DNA of 64,000 bases from Anarhynchus alexandrinus (taxonomy: Eukaryota > Chordata > Aves > Charadriiformes > Charadriidae). A program made the translations under genes and the position numbers. The first letter of the stretch is position 1. Every line of letters begins with the position of its first letter. The stretch covers positions 33,161-97,160 of the forward strand of contig VUYV01000334.1 of assembly GCA_008711295.1 (NCBI GenBank). Reading direction: 5' to 3'. The notes under the pieces were generated by a model. The model was not told the origin of the DNA. It ran no database searches and worked only from the letters and a program-made list of their open reading frames with translations. Of the stretch, positions 48,820-59,135 are shown one piece after another.

Positions 48820-49300
48820 TCTTCCAAAAGTGCAGCTGAGGTGGAAAGAAGCACCTAAGTTTAGGAAATCAGCTGAAGAACTTTCACTTTCCCAGGCAAC
48901 TTCTACCTTGCCCATCTAAACTTGATTTATCGGGCGATGTCTTGGAGGGCACTGTCTTGGCTGAGCTGATTGTCTTTGTGCTAGACTCCTACCTAGAGCC
49001 ACTTGGGATATAGAAATGGATGTTCCTATGTCTCAGCTGCCTGGAATGGATGGGTTTGTAAAGCCAAGTCTACGCACACTTAGCAAAGCCACTGAATTCA
49101 GCCTAAAATCCCCTGGTACCTGACCATCTGAATGCCCATCTCCTTTTCACTGCTGTCCCATCTTGCCCAGGTACGCACCAGGAAGGGATTTAACTGACTG
49201 CAAGCACCCTTCTTCCATAAAAAGGACAGACATTTTAAAACATTTTTTATCCTAGCCCAGAGAACTGCTAAAGTCAAGATACTTTTCTTATGAACTCTAG
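48820..49300. other. Intronic sequence, nothing recognised
   Basis: No exon, RNA gene or confident repeat is seen. Confidence 0.5.
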
Positions 49301-49305
49301 CAATG

Positions 49306-49717
49306 ATAGAATTTGACAGGCTGAGAGAGTTGGGGCTGTTCAGCCTGCAGAAGAGAAGGCTCTGGGGAGACCTTATTGTGGCCTTCCGGTCCCTAAAGGG
49401 GGCCTACAGGAGAGCTGGGGAAGGACTTTTTACAAGGGCATGTAGTGATAGGATGAGGGGTAATGGCTTCAAACTGGAAGAGGGCAGGTTTAGATTAGAT
49501 ATTAGGAGGAAATGTTTCACTCTGAAGGTGGTGAGACACTGGCCCAGTTTGCCCAGAGAAGTTGTGGCTGCCCCATCCCTGGAGGTGTTCAAGGCCAGGT
49601 TGGACAGGGCTTGGAGCAACCTGGTCTAGTGGGAGGTGTCCCTGCCCGGGGCAGGGGAGTTGGAACTGGATGATCTTTAAGGTCCTTTCCAACCTAAACC
49701 ATTCTATGATTCTATGA
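49306..49717 (+). repeat. CR1 LINE, 3' fragment with residual ORF2 reading frame
   Basis: From GACAGGCTGAGAGAGTTGGG to an ATTCTATGATTCTATGA tail. The frame at 49303-49629 encodes the CR1 ORF2 C-terminus (RLRELGLFSLQKRRLWGDL, then a [13 protein letters not shown] end). It is 5'-truncated, so it has no reverse transcriptase or endonuclease domain and cannot move. It lies 2.1 kb upstream of WNT3A exon 2 and is complementary in transcript sense to the CR1 at 53641. Confidence 0.96.
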
Positions 49718-49719
49718 AT

Positions 49720-50585
49720 TCTTGTACTTTTTTTCCATTTTCATCAGAGAGTGAAGGCATATTCCCTGACTGCCCTGTTGATAATTCAAATGCACCAGCC
49801 TGTTCCCAAATGAAAACCACACAGCAAAAATGAATGTAAACAGAAATACACGCTGCCCAGGCAGGTTTCTGTTTGTCATTAATTCTGAGAAGAAAAGTCA
49901 ATCAAGAGATTTAATTAGAAGTAAAGGAAATTATACTCTAAAAATCCCTTCAGTTTTAGTAATCAAGGTTATTATTAGAAGTACCAGTAAAAACACTTTA
50001 AAAATCTATCTAATTAGCTACGTATCTGCTGATCTCTCTGCATAGCTGACTTGTTTGTCTCTAAGGCTTCAACCAACATAATGGTTCATGGACACTCCTT
50101 TCAACAGACTTCCATTTGGCTGAGCACAGAATTTGCACTCAAGTTTTGTTGGTGTTTTGTTGGTTTTTTTTTAATTTGACTCTCCTCCCTTAACTAAAGC
50201 AATTTATAGATTGATAGTCAAAGCCGGCTTTCCATGTGCATTATTTTGTGAAAATACAACCCTACCTTTGAAAATTCCCAAATTTAAACTGGTGTGAAAG
50301 TAAAGTGAAAATCTGCTTAATTAATATCCACAAGGGCACTGACAACCATTTCAATAATTTATTTTTAGAACATTTCACCCAGATCAGAAAGCCCCAGTAT
50401 TAAGGTTTGCAAAGCACATGCTTGGATTAAGCAGGTATGGAAATGCTTTGTTAAACAGAAGAAAACCTTTTCTAGATCATATTTTCAAGGAAGTTACCGA
50501 TATGCCAGCCATGGCTCCAAACTTGCATGCACCTATGCATGAATATGGGTGCAGTTGTTCACACAGAGGAGGAACATATCACCTC
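49720..50585. other. AT-rich, homeobox-motif-bearing intronic block
   Basis: Repeated TAATTA and ATTAGA-type sites occur at 49880-50030, and TTAATTAATATCC near 50318. No recognised repeat. It might be a conserved non-coding element, 1.5-2 kb upstream of the exon, but conservation cannot be judged here. Confidence 0.3.
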
Positions 50586-50589
50586 TGCT

Positions 50590-50992
50590 ATGAATACAGG
50601 CTGGGAGAGCTGGGGTTGTTCAGCGTGGAGAAGAGAAGTCTCTCAGGAGACCTTAGAGCCCCTTCCAGTATCTAAAGAGGCTCCAGGAAAGCTGGGGAGG
50701 GACTTTTGATCAGGGAGTAGAGCAATAGGATGAGGGGCAATGGTTTAAACTGAAAGAGGGGAGATTTAGATTAGATATCAGGAAGAAATTCTTTACTGTG
50801 AGGGTGGTGAGCCCCTGGCGCAGGTTGCCCAGAGAAGTTGTGGCTGCCCCATCCCTGGAGGTGTTCAAGGCCAGGTTGGACAGGGCTTGGAGCAATCTGG
50901 GCTGGTGGGAGGTGTCCTTCTGCTGGCAGGGGGGTTGGAACTAGACGATCTTTAAGATCTCTTCCACCTCTAATCATTCTACGATTCTATGA
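50590..50992 (+). repeat. CR1 LINE, 3' fragment
   Basis: CAGGCTGGGAGAGCTGGGGT, GTGTTCAAGGCCAGGTTGGA, GGAACTAGACGATCTTTAAG and an ATTCTACGATTCTATGA tail. The frame is broken by stops and shifts, so it is older than the copy at 49306. Confidence 0.95.
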
Positions 50993-50994
50993 TG

Positions 50995-51750
50995 TTGTAT
51001 CCATATTAAGCCACAGGAGAGTTTTTTCCCCCACGTTGTTTCGAATCCAGCAGGGCTATATTTCCATCCCCTTTCCTCTACAGCACAGGAATTGTAACTG
51101 CTCATGAAAGCATCATGGGGTAGTGAGTTTATGTAGCACTCCTGCAGCGTTTAGCTCAGAGTTGGATTTTTTAAGTTCTCAAGGTCCAAACTGCTTGAAT
51201 CAGTTGCAGTGCAGAGAAGTTACCTGGTAAGTCTCAAACATACCAGGTACACTGCTGAGCTGCATGATGGTTCTCAATTTTTGTTGTTATCCTTCCAAAG
51301 ACTTGGTGCATGGTTTCTTCTAATGTTGGTGTTATCACTCTGTGTAGCTCTGAAAGTGCTTTTGACTATCTAATCCCTGGGATTCTTTAGCTGCCAAAAT
51401 TTCCGATAAAACCTGCCTGCTCTTGTACAGCTCTGCTTGGCTTTCAAATAAAGAAATACGGGTTTGACCCTCTGGTTGCAAAGTAAACTAGCTGTATGAG
51501 CTGAGCATCTTTGGGAAGAAGCGGCACAATGATGTATTAAGGCTTGAGAGGAGGAAGAAAAGGGAAGGAAGATATTAAAGGTGGAGTTGTTGCATTTTGG
51601 GGCCTGTAGGGAGCTTTAGGAGAGATGATGTTGTTTTGAAGAGGCATGACAGTGAAAAGGTTGTTTTCTGGAGAGGGGAATGCAGAGGAACTGAGGATGT
51701 GGATTTTCTCTCCCCATTCTTGTGAACCAAATACAAAGGTGCAAGCCAGC
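50995..51750. other. Intronic sequence upstream of exon 2, nothing recognised
   Basis: No repeat or exon is seen between the CR1 and the splice signals of exon 2. Confidence 0.5.
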
Positions 51751-51793
51751 TTGACAGCATCTCTTTCGTTGTGTTTTTTTTTTTTTTTATCAG
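51751..51793 (+). other. WNT3A: 3' splice site of WNT3A intron 1
   Basis: A branch-point-like TTGAC (yUnAy) lies at 51751-51755. It is followed by a long T-rich tract (about 51765-51790) and CAG ending at 51793. The spacing of about 39 bases from the candidate branch A to the AG is normal. The acceptor fits the reading phase of the exon. The branch point is inferred from consensus only. Confidence 0.9.
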
Positions 51794-52035
51794 GTCCTTG
51801 GCAATCGGTCACCAGTATTCCTCTCTGGGAACTCAGCCCATCCTCTGCGGGAGCATCCCAGGACTGGTACCCAAGCAGCTACGTTTCTGTCGGAACTATG
51901 TGGAGATCATGCCCAGCGTAGCAGAAGGGGTAAAGATTGGGATCCAGGAATGCCAACACCAATTTCGAGGGAGGAGGTGGAACTGCACGACCGTCAATGA
52001 CAGCTTAGCCATCTTTGGGCCTGTGCTAGATAAAG
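51794..52035 (+). CDS. WNT3A: WNT3A coding exon 2 (internal exon; gene extends beyond both sides)
   Basis: WNT3A is a secreted, lipid-modified, glycosylated ligand that binds Frizzled and LRP5/6 and drives beta-catenin signalling, including in paraxial mesoderm and neural tube. The exon starts with the last base of a codon (a Trp codon in the family, from exon 1), then has 80 full codons, then the first base of the next codon. At 242 bases it matches the conserved family exon. Visible signatures are IPGLVPKQLRFCRNY, EIMPSVAEG, IQECQHQFRGRRWNC and DSLAIFGPVLDK. The Cys residues are the conserved N-terminal ones, and the Asn-Cys-Thr sequon begins at 51981 (equivalent to human Asn87). QYSSLG, QPILC, YVEIM, KIGIQ and TTV are WNT3A-type and distinguish it from WNT3. 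No stop or frameshift interrupts it. An ATG at 51771 in frame lies inside the pyrimidine tract and is not a start. The signal peptide (exon 1) and palmitoylated Ser region (a later exon) are not in this exon. Confidence 0.97.
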
Positions 52036-52041
52036 GTGAGT
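52036..52041 (+). other. WNT3A: 5' splice site of WNT3A intron 2
   Basis: The exon ends AAAG and is followed by GTGAGT, a near-perfect vertebrate donor. The cut leaves a phase-1 intron, the same phase as in other WNT3A genes at this junction. Reading through would add about 16 codons before an in-frame stop near 52085, so retention of this intron would truncate the protein. Confidence 0.93.
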
Positions 52042-52461
52042 GCAGTGCTACGGGTTTGGCAACAGCAACATCCATGGTGGAGTAGCGGCAGAGATACTGA
52101 GAAACCTATTGTGAATTCATTTGCTTGTGATAAAGTGCCATGTAAAATGGGCTGCTGGAGACAGGATTTAAGCTTGATAAAGGAGACATGTGGCACAGGC
52201 AGGGAAAATTTTGTTTGCCCAGGACCTCATCCAAGCAGTTCCAACCTGACCCAGAATTTCTTTCATAGAGACAAGATAATTAAGCCTTGTCATAGGGATA
52301 GCAAGTAAATCTGTGCCTCCCCAATGTAAGGAGGATGGTTACCCACCACTTCCACTGTGAAGCCAACAGCCAGTCACAGGTAACCACTACTTCTACCTCA
52401 AACCTCTACTGGGATTGTGTAGGTGACCCAGAGAACTGGCAAGTGCCCCATTTGGCAGTGG

Positions 52462-52556
52462 GCAGAGAGCGGGGTCATCTCTGACCCTGCTTGGAGCAGG
52501 AGGTTGGACTAGAGACCTCCCATGGTCCCTTTCAACATGGCTTATCCTATGTCCCT
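52462..52556 (+). repeat. Old CR1-like 3' fragment
   Basis: CTGCTTGGAGCAGGAGGTTG, GACTAGAGACCTCCCATGGT, CCCTTTCAACATGGC and a decayed CCTATG tail follow the CR1 3' order. Diverged. Confidence 0.55.
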
Positions 52557-52559
52557 TGG

Positions 52560-53245
52560 AAAGAACACAAAGGATTATTGTGTTTTCAGTGGTCAAACTG
52601 GACGTCTGGCTCCTTCTCTGACCCCACAGCATTTCATGCTGCATTTTCAGTTCTCTCGATGACTGCGGAGGGGAAATGAGGGGCTGTTGGGGATGGTTCC
52701 TAGGGGCTGGACTTATGAGATAACATCAGTTTTGGTACCATAATGGGATACAATGAAGATCAAAGGCCTGAGGAAATCGCCATCAATTAATGGTTCTGCT
52801 TTCATTGTTTATGAACGAGGCAAATTAAGACAGGGTGTCAATTTAGGCAACTAATTTTGACACAGCACCCATTGATATAAGTGGGAGCTCTTAGAGATGT
52901 TTTGCCCTACGTTGTTGAATGCAGTGGGATTTAAGCACTTGGCTAACTCTGAGTATCTGGTCTCTTTCCCTATAAGTTGGCAGGGGCCTTTTTTAGCCCA
53001 TAAGAACTGTTTTATCCTTCTTTGCCCTCATAGCATGCTTTTTAAAGTCCATCCTGCTCCTGCTGGTCTCAGTAAGTCTGGGTCAAGCTCTGCCTTTCCA
53101 TTTAGCACAAAGGGGTTCGTCCAAGAGGCAGACTCGCTTTGCATTTTATTCCTGCCCAGATGGTGAGTCCAGGTGCCCTGTGCAGAGCTGTGCAGGAATA
53201 TGGCTGCTTTCTCTGAGGAGAGCATGAGCAGAAGAGGCTTGGAAA
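52560..53245. other. Intronic sequence, nothing recognised
   Basis: No exon or repeat recognised downstream of exon 2 up to the CT tract. Confidence 0.5.
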
Positions 53246-53250
53246 TACTA

Positions 53251-53415
53251 CTTTCTTCCTTCCTTCCTTCTTTCCTTCCTTCCTTTCTTCCTTCCTTTCT
53301 TTCTTCCTTCCTTTCTCTCTTCCTCTTCCTCTCCCTCTCTCTCTCCCTCTCCCTCTCCCTCTCCCTCTCCCTCTCCCTCTTCATCTTCCTCTTCCTCTCT
53401 TTCTTCCTTTCTTTG
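53251..53415. repeat. Polypyrimidine microsatellite (CTTC, then CCCTCT units)
   Basis: About 165 bases of almost pure pyrimidine on the + strand: first TTCC units, then about seven CTCCCT units, then CTTCCT. Such tracts can form triplex DNA and vary in length. The open frames of S/L/F and R/E/K repeats are artefacts of it. Confidence 0.95.
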
Positions 53416-53640
53416 GTTTTGCAAAAGAGTAACAGTTACAGGTTCCTGACAATCTGAGAGTTGGAATTACTTTGTTTGGAATAGCAGAGTAGCACCATTT
53501 GATCCTGTATGAGAGAAGAGGGAACACCTGGGATAGTTTCAGGGGATCTCCTGAGTTGGTGTACGTAGCTGAAGTACACCCACCTCGGGGCGCGTTCTTC
53601 CAGTGCTTGCCACCTGGACATCGGGGTTTCATTTGGTTTT

Positions 53641-54303
53641 CATAGAATCATAGAATCATAGAATGGTTTAGGTTGGATAGGACCTTGAAGATCATCGAGT
53701 TCCAACCCCCCTGCCATAGGCAGGGACACCTCCCACTAGACCAGGTTGCCCAAGGCCACGTCCAGCCTGGCCTTGAACACCTCCAGGGATGGGGCCTCAA
53801 CAACCTCTCTGGGCAACCTGTTCCAGTGCCTCACCACCCTCAAAGTGAAAAACTTCTTCCTAATGTTCAATCTAAACCTGCCCTCTTCCAGTTTGAAGCC
53901 ATTGCCCCTTGTCCTATCACTACATGCCCTAGTAAAAAGTCCTTCCCCAGCTCTCCTGTAGGCCCCCTTTAGGTACTGGAAGGCCGCAATAAGATCTCCC
54001 CGGAGCCTTCTCTTCTCCAGGCTGAACAGCCCCAACTCTTTCAGCCTCTCCTCATAGGAGAGGTGCTCCAGCCCTCGGATAATCCTCGTGGCCCTCCTCT
54101 GGACACGTTCCAGCAGGTCCATGTCCTTCTTCTGTTGGGGACTCCAGAGCTGGATGCAGTACTCCAGGTGGGGTCTCACGAGAGTGGAGTAGAGGGGCAG
54201 AATCACCTCCCTCGCCCTGCTGGCCACACTTCTGCTGATGCAGCCCTGGATGAGGTTGGCCTTCTGGGCTGCGATCGCACATTGCTGGCTCTTGTTGAGC
54301 ATG
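53641..54303 (-). repeat. CR1 LINE, about 660-base 3' portion with open ORF2 end
   Basis: The longest CR1 here. It starts with a triple CATAGAATCATAGAATCATAG tail-type text and runs leftward to rightward in reverse. The minus-strand frame (53736-54323) stays open for about 195 codons and encodes the ORF2 C-terminal region: [19 protein letters not shown], then [32 protein letters not shown], and an end [13 protein letters not shown]. That region follows the reverse transcriptase domain in CR1 proteins. The N-terminal endonuclease and most of the reverse transcriptase are missing, so it is a dead 5'-truncated copy, but the open frame means it is young. It is inverted relative to the copies at 49306 and 50590. 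Confidence 0.97.
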
Positions 54304-54304
54304 C

Positions 54305-54690
54305 ATGTTTTCCCCTGCTGCATTACTCAGAAGAGACTTGGGCATTTCCTCTTGAGGGAATTTTGAAAAATAGTGCATCCAAGAGGGAGAAAATCCTTGA
54401 TTTGTATCGTGGCATGGCCTCCACCAGCCAGTCCAGGCGTTTTACATGCACCCAGCAGGAGAACAGGTGGTTTCAGCTGGTGGGGTTATCCCGTTAGAGC
54501 TGGGGAGCTGAAGCACCATATTAATGCTGGTGTCACTATTTGGGTTTAGTGGTGAGATATCATCCCAAAATAATTAAGCCCATATCAAAGTGTCATACCA
54601 CAATGTTTTGCATGCAATTAAAACACCCGTTCTGGGTACATCACCCTTAGGTTGAATCAGGCCAGCACAGCCAAACTGAATATTTCTCCC
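54305..54690. other. Intronic sequence, nothing recognised
   Basis: No repeat or exon is recognised. Confidence 0.5.
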
Positions 54691-54694
54691 ATAC

Positions 54695-54775
54695 ACACAA
54701 GCCCAGCATGACTTGCCCAAGGTCATTGACAGGGCACAGGCAGTAAGGGAGCCAAATAACCCAATGTCTTTGCCT
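54695..54775 (+). repeat. Possible MIR-type SINE core
   Basis: CATGACTTGCCCAAGGTCAT followed by GGCAGTAAGGGAGCC and AATGTCTTTGCC matches the MIR core order. Confidence 0.6.
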
Positions 54776-54779
54776 CGTC

Positions 54780-56855
54780 ACAAGGCTGGATGTCCTTAAG
54801 GACACATGGAGCACCTCGTGCTCCCGGATGGTCTGGGATTAGACGCTCCACATCTCCTGTAACAATTATACCCTGTGCATGATGAAAGCAATCCTCATCT
54901 CCTTGCTGACCGAAGGAACCCCCATCCCACAAGCTGCTTTTATCTCACAACGATGTCGACACGAAGGGTCTGTCCCTACTTGAGACTGCAGGCTTTCTGT
55001 AGTCGGGCTCAGGGAGGGAAAGAAGGCTGGGACGATTTCATAACTGAAGAATGTTGTTCCTTGAGGGAGAATCAAACCACCCTTCAGTTTTGCTTCACCT
55101 ACAGCAGGAGGGGGGAGAAAAAAAAACAGCTCAGTCGCATTCTTGTGCAGCAGATCCCCCAGGGTAAGAACATATTTGAGCTCCTACCCAGAAAGAGAGA
55201 AGGAGAAAAGGAGAGAAAGAAAGAAAGCGAGCAAAACTCTACTTTGCAGCTTGGATTTTAAGTCACCCAAGATCTAACTTCAGCTGCTCGTTTGAATCAA
55301 TAGGGACCCCATCCTCCCTCAGCACAAACCAGCGGAGTCACTAAAGCAACTCGCTTTTGCCTTACATGACTATCTGCAATTCTTTCATTGAAAAGGACCG
55401 ATTTTAATGCCTTCAGGAAATACTTTCTAGGCCCAAATCTCACTGAGGCTGCCTCACTGTCTGGGCTGCCCTTGCTGCTTTGGTCTCTCATTGCTCATTC
55501 AGGGCTAGGCTTGAGCTGCGATTCAGCGGTGCCAAACTGTCACCATACTCTGGTCCTGTTAAGAGCCATACGCTGATATCTCATCTGAAACGAGTCTCTT
55601 TTTCCCCTTCCTGCTATGGAAGAAAATCTCACCTGTCTTAGCTACAACTATATTTATGTATATTTCTTTTTTAACATTTCCATAGCCAGGCAAAATGAAT
55701 CACATATTAAACAGCAATGGCATTCATGAGCCCAGCAACAAAGGAATGGTGATGTTCAGGGGGTCCAGACCTGCTGCTATTTGGAGGCAATACTTGACAA
55801 GCTTGGCCATAAGTCACTCTAGCTCTTCATACGTCACTCAGGACATGTGAAGAGCAGAAGTCCCCCATCCCATCCAGCTGTTCAGTTACTCGGTTTTGCC
55901 TGTCCTTGGCTGTGGAATAAATCTTCCCGGTTCAAAGAAAACAGAGTCACCTTCCTTGCTGTGCTGTGCTACCTGCATGGGGAATGATTCAGGAATTAGC
56001 AGGCGCTGAAATTGCTACAAGGCTGTTGGAAGAGGGTTTTTCTCCTCCTTTGTGGTCTTGGGAGCATGTGAGCAGCTGTGCTGCTTCATGGAGAAATATT
56101 CAGCTAGGTGCCACTGTTGGGTCTTTCTTGCAAAGCACTAGGAAATAGGTGGCTCAGCTGCCCTAAACTGTCGGGAACGCAAAGAACAGGATGCTTATAT
56201 AGGAAATTAAGTGATCCCGGTCTCTTTTCCTCTACCTGAGCCTGCCTGTCCGTCTATCAGTCATATATAAGGGGCTACAGTTCATACGATTTCTAGTCTT
56301 CCAGAAGCTCAAATCTCAACTACTGGACATCAGGAAGAACCCCCTCACTTGAACTTGTCTAACAGAGTAATTGCTAGAGGAAAATAATTGTTCTCCTTTG
56401 TTTCTTCACCTGTATTGTGTAAAGCAGTGGAGCAGAACGCGGCCCTAGCCACACAACCTTAAGTGACCACCTTACCCACAGCTCGTGCCCAGCTGCTTAT
56501 CTGAGAGGTTTGGCAGTTTGTAAGGCAGTTGCTGTATCTTTCGGTTTCCCAAGGACAACAGGAGATTTTTGAGTTGCCTGTAAAAATGTACAGGATAAAA
56601 CTTTGGAGGATGTAGTAGAGGGACATGCCATCCCCAGCAACAGAAAGTGAACTGTGCAACCTAAAAGGCGTTTGCCATCTCTGACATAAGTGACGTTTAC
56701 TGGGAATTGTGTTTTTCACTCCATTTTTAACATTTATGGACTGAAGACACGGTTCGTGTTTAAGTTGCGGTGCATTTTCTAGTCTCTCAATGTTGTGCGA
56801 ACTCTCTTTGAAACTCCTCTGGGCAGAAATATGAACTGATCTCAAGAGAAGTAAT
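54780..56855. other. Intronic sequence, nothing recognised
   Basis: A purine-rich GAAAGAGA-type patch lies at 55105-55230. TGGACATCAGGAAGAAC near 56325 may be a scrap of CR1. Nothing coding is visible. Confidence 0.45.
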
Positions 56856-56859
56856 ACAA

Positions 56860-57400
56860 TAAAAGCTTATCACGGCCCTGTCTCTTTAAAGGACCTCAGC
56901 ACATAATTAAGTCAAAATAAAAGTTTCCTCCCTCTCCTTCCCCCATTCAATAAAAGTAAATTACCTCAAACTATTTAAGCCCCCAGTTCGTTTAAATTTA
57001 AAAAGGGAGCCCTTGTCTATCTATTTCTTTCACTCACTCCCACCTCCTTCTGCTAAAGACTGGCTGGGGCTTTAAACCTGCCAGCTGGACTGAGAAATGG
57101 TTAATAGTTATTGTGGAGGAGCAGCTTTTAATGAACTATTGAAGAATGATACATTGATGGAGTAATGGGAGTTTAAGTCGCTCTGTAATGAAACAGGTTC
57201 TCAGCGCGGACCCATTGTGGTGTAAATACGGCACGTCTCTCCCACTGTTTGGTCAGGACTAAATAGCAGAGGCCAGAGGGGGGTCAGCTTATGGGGTCTT
57301 CGCTTTAGTTAATCAATCTGATTGGATTAGGGTCACTGCGATCCCTAATAATGTCAAAGGTTACGCCAAACTGGATTAAATGCTTTGTTGGGGAGGGCTC
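56860..57400. promoter_or_regulatory. Candidate intronic enhancer (homeobox/TCF motif-rich, repeat-free)
   Basis: AT-rich sequence without recognisable repeats. It holds dense homeobox-type sites: ATAATTAAG near 56903, TTTAATGAAC near 57127, and AATCAATCTGATTGGATTA at 57311-57329, which combines HOX/PBX-like and OTX-like cores. A TCF/LEF-like TCAAAGG is at 57354. It runs directly into a CpG-rich patch. This composition resembles conserved developmental enhancers, but conservation cannot be tested from one sequence. Confidence 0.35.
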
Positions 57401-57409
57401 AGATTCTTT

Positions 57410-57610
57410 CAGCTTTCGCCGACGGGGCTTGTTTATTAGAGTTTAACACTCGTGCAACCTTGGGAAGCCGCACCGTCCCTTTTTGTACGTCGGGGCGTTT
57501 GCCGGCGTGCGAGGGGGTTTGAACGAGCCAGGGCGGGTGCGCGCGCGTCCCGTTGCTTTGTCAAGTGTCTGCACCCGTCGGATGTGCCCTCTGAGGACAT
57601 ATATCAAATT
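57410..57610. promoter_or_regulatory. Small intronic CpG island
   Basis: About 21 CpG dinucleotides in roughly 190 bases, including TGCGCGCGCGTCCCG near 57539, in otherwise CpG-poor intron. It could be an alternative promoter or an unmethylated enhancer core. No TATA box or plausible coding first exon is evident. Confidence 0.5.
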
Positions 57611-57614
57611 CCCC

Positions 57615-59130
57615 ACTGGACAAATGAGAGCCTAATGGGTGATGCGGAGGCTCGGAGGCATAAATTCATTCCGGAAATAATTGTCGGCCATTGCCCCTGC
57701 TAGAAGGCAAATGATGAGAGCCACAAAAGCAGTGGAGTGACCCACTGTTTGTACCCCCCTCGGTTAACCCTGCTCCTGTCCAGCAAAGAGAAGTTCTTAT
57801 TGATAGAGCTCCTGTCTGTGCAGTCACCAGGACGAGCATGGAATGAAATACGGAGTATTTGAGGCCACTTGATTGCTTCATTATTAAACTGGGTAGATGT
57901 CTTGCCTTCCAGCACTTCCTACTCAAATCAAGGTGGGATGGGATGAGATGGGATCCCCTTGTCATCTTAACCAGGCAGACCATGAAAAATTACAATTACC
58001 TTCACTCATGATGTTCTTGAAGATGACACTGTCCTATAGACACGGCACTGTCCTTCAGAAAATGAGAGCAAATAATCTCTTGAAGGCCATCTGGCAATGG
58101 AAAGGGGCAGCAATAATAGTGTGTTATTGGAAGAGATATAAGATCTCTGGATCTCAAATGCCTCTTTCCTTCCTGCAGTAGAGCGCACAGTGCATGTTTA
58201 TAGCCTGCCAGGACTGTCAGATTATCCTTGCATGATGCGGAGTGGAGAACTTCAGCTCAAGACTTCTGGAATGAAACCAAAATCTGGATTTGACTATGAC
58301 ATCTCTTCCCAAAGGACATCTTGTCTTGATATACCACCAAGAGACAGACAAACTATCTACCTCCCCTTCTACAAGTCTCCTCGCTTCTAATGTGACATTG
58401 CTCTGGTGTTGACAACCAGCCACTCTGTTTTCCTTTGCTAGATTCAGAATACCTCTTCTAGAACAGAGCATTTTCTTTGCTACTTACACTTTGTAAAAAG
58501 TTAAAAATGAGGTCTGCAGAAGAGCAGCGGGTCAGCAAAGGTTTTGGTCCATTATGTCAGACAGCAGGACAGGTTGAAGGAGTTCCATCTGATGCTGGGG
58601 TCCTCTGGGGCATGAGTCGTCTGATGTATTGTAGACAGTTAGGATTAAATTATTCACACCCTGAAGTTTCTACATCTCTCCATCAATCACCGAGGGAATC
58701 CAGGGAGACCGGCTCTTGATGAGAAGACTCCTGCTCCCAGGGACCGCATGAAGGGCAGAGCAGGCATTTGTCTAGCTCATGAGAGATGTGGGATTAGAGT
58801 CACATCCAGTTTCATATGGGATGCTGGGCACTGTTACCTTTGCAGCTCGGCTTATTTTGGACTCTACATCTTTGGGGTTAAAGCCCATGTCTTATCTCTC
58901 TCAAGAAAGCCAAAATATTGCTGTGTTCATGGATTGACTCTTTTGTCCCTGTTACTACTGTGGATGAGAAAGCTTATCTTGTGTTTAGCAAAATCCATGT
59001 GTTTTTTTTTTCCCTGGGTTTAGCAAGAATGGAACAAGGCTTTTAAATTCAGTTATAATACCTGGGAGACACAAGTCTCCTCTGTATTTTTTTCTTGCTG
59101 TGTCGTAACAATATCGCTCCACAGGCTCTC
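57615..59130. other. Intronic sequence, nothing recognised
   Basis: No exon, RNA gene or confident repeat. Short frames only. Confidence 0.5.
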
Positions 59131-59135
59131 TGATA

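Larger units (their letters stand above)
1..51793 (+). other. WNT3A: WNT3A intron 1 (partial; may include 5' flank at far left)
   Basis: No second coding exon was found upstream of the acceptor at 51793. In the family, exon 1 encodes the signal peptide and ends in a YPIWW motif; I looked for a codable form followed by GT and saw none. The simplest reading is that exon 1 lies left of base 1 and that intron 1 exceeds 51 kb. The stretch holds repeats, assembly joins and scattered regulatory-looking blocks listed separately. A short or diverged exon 1 missed by eye is possible. Confidence 0.75.

Noticed and set aside
51794..52035. Assigning the exon to WNT3 rather than WNT3A
   Set aside because: Several positions (SSLG, ILC, YVEIM, KIGIQ, TTV) are WNT3A-type. 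Only a Gly before SIPGL and the Val in AEGV lean to WNT3.
53028..53457. Arg/Glu-Lys or Ser/Leu/Phe repeat proteins at the CT tract
   Set aside because: Pure translation of a microsatellite.
53736..54323. 195-codon minus-strand frame as a host gene
   Set aside because: It is the C-terminal part of CR1 ORF2 in a 5'-truncated retrotransposon, matching the other CR1 copies in the window.
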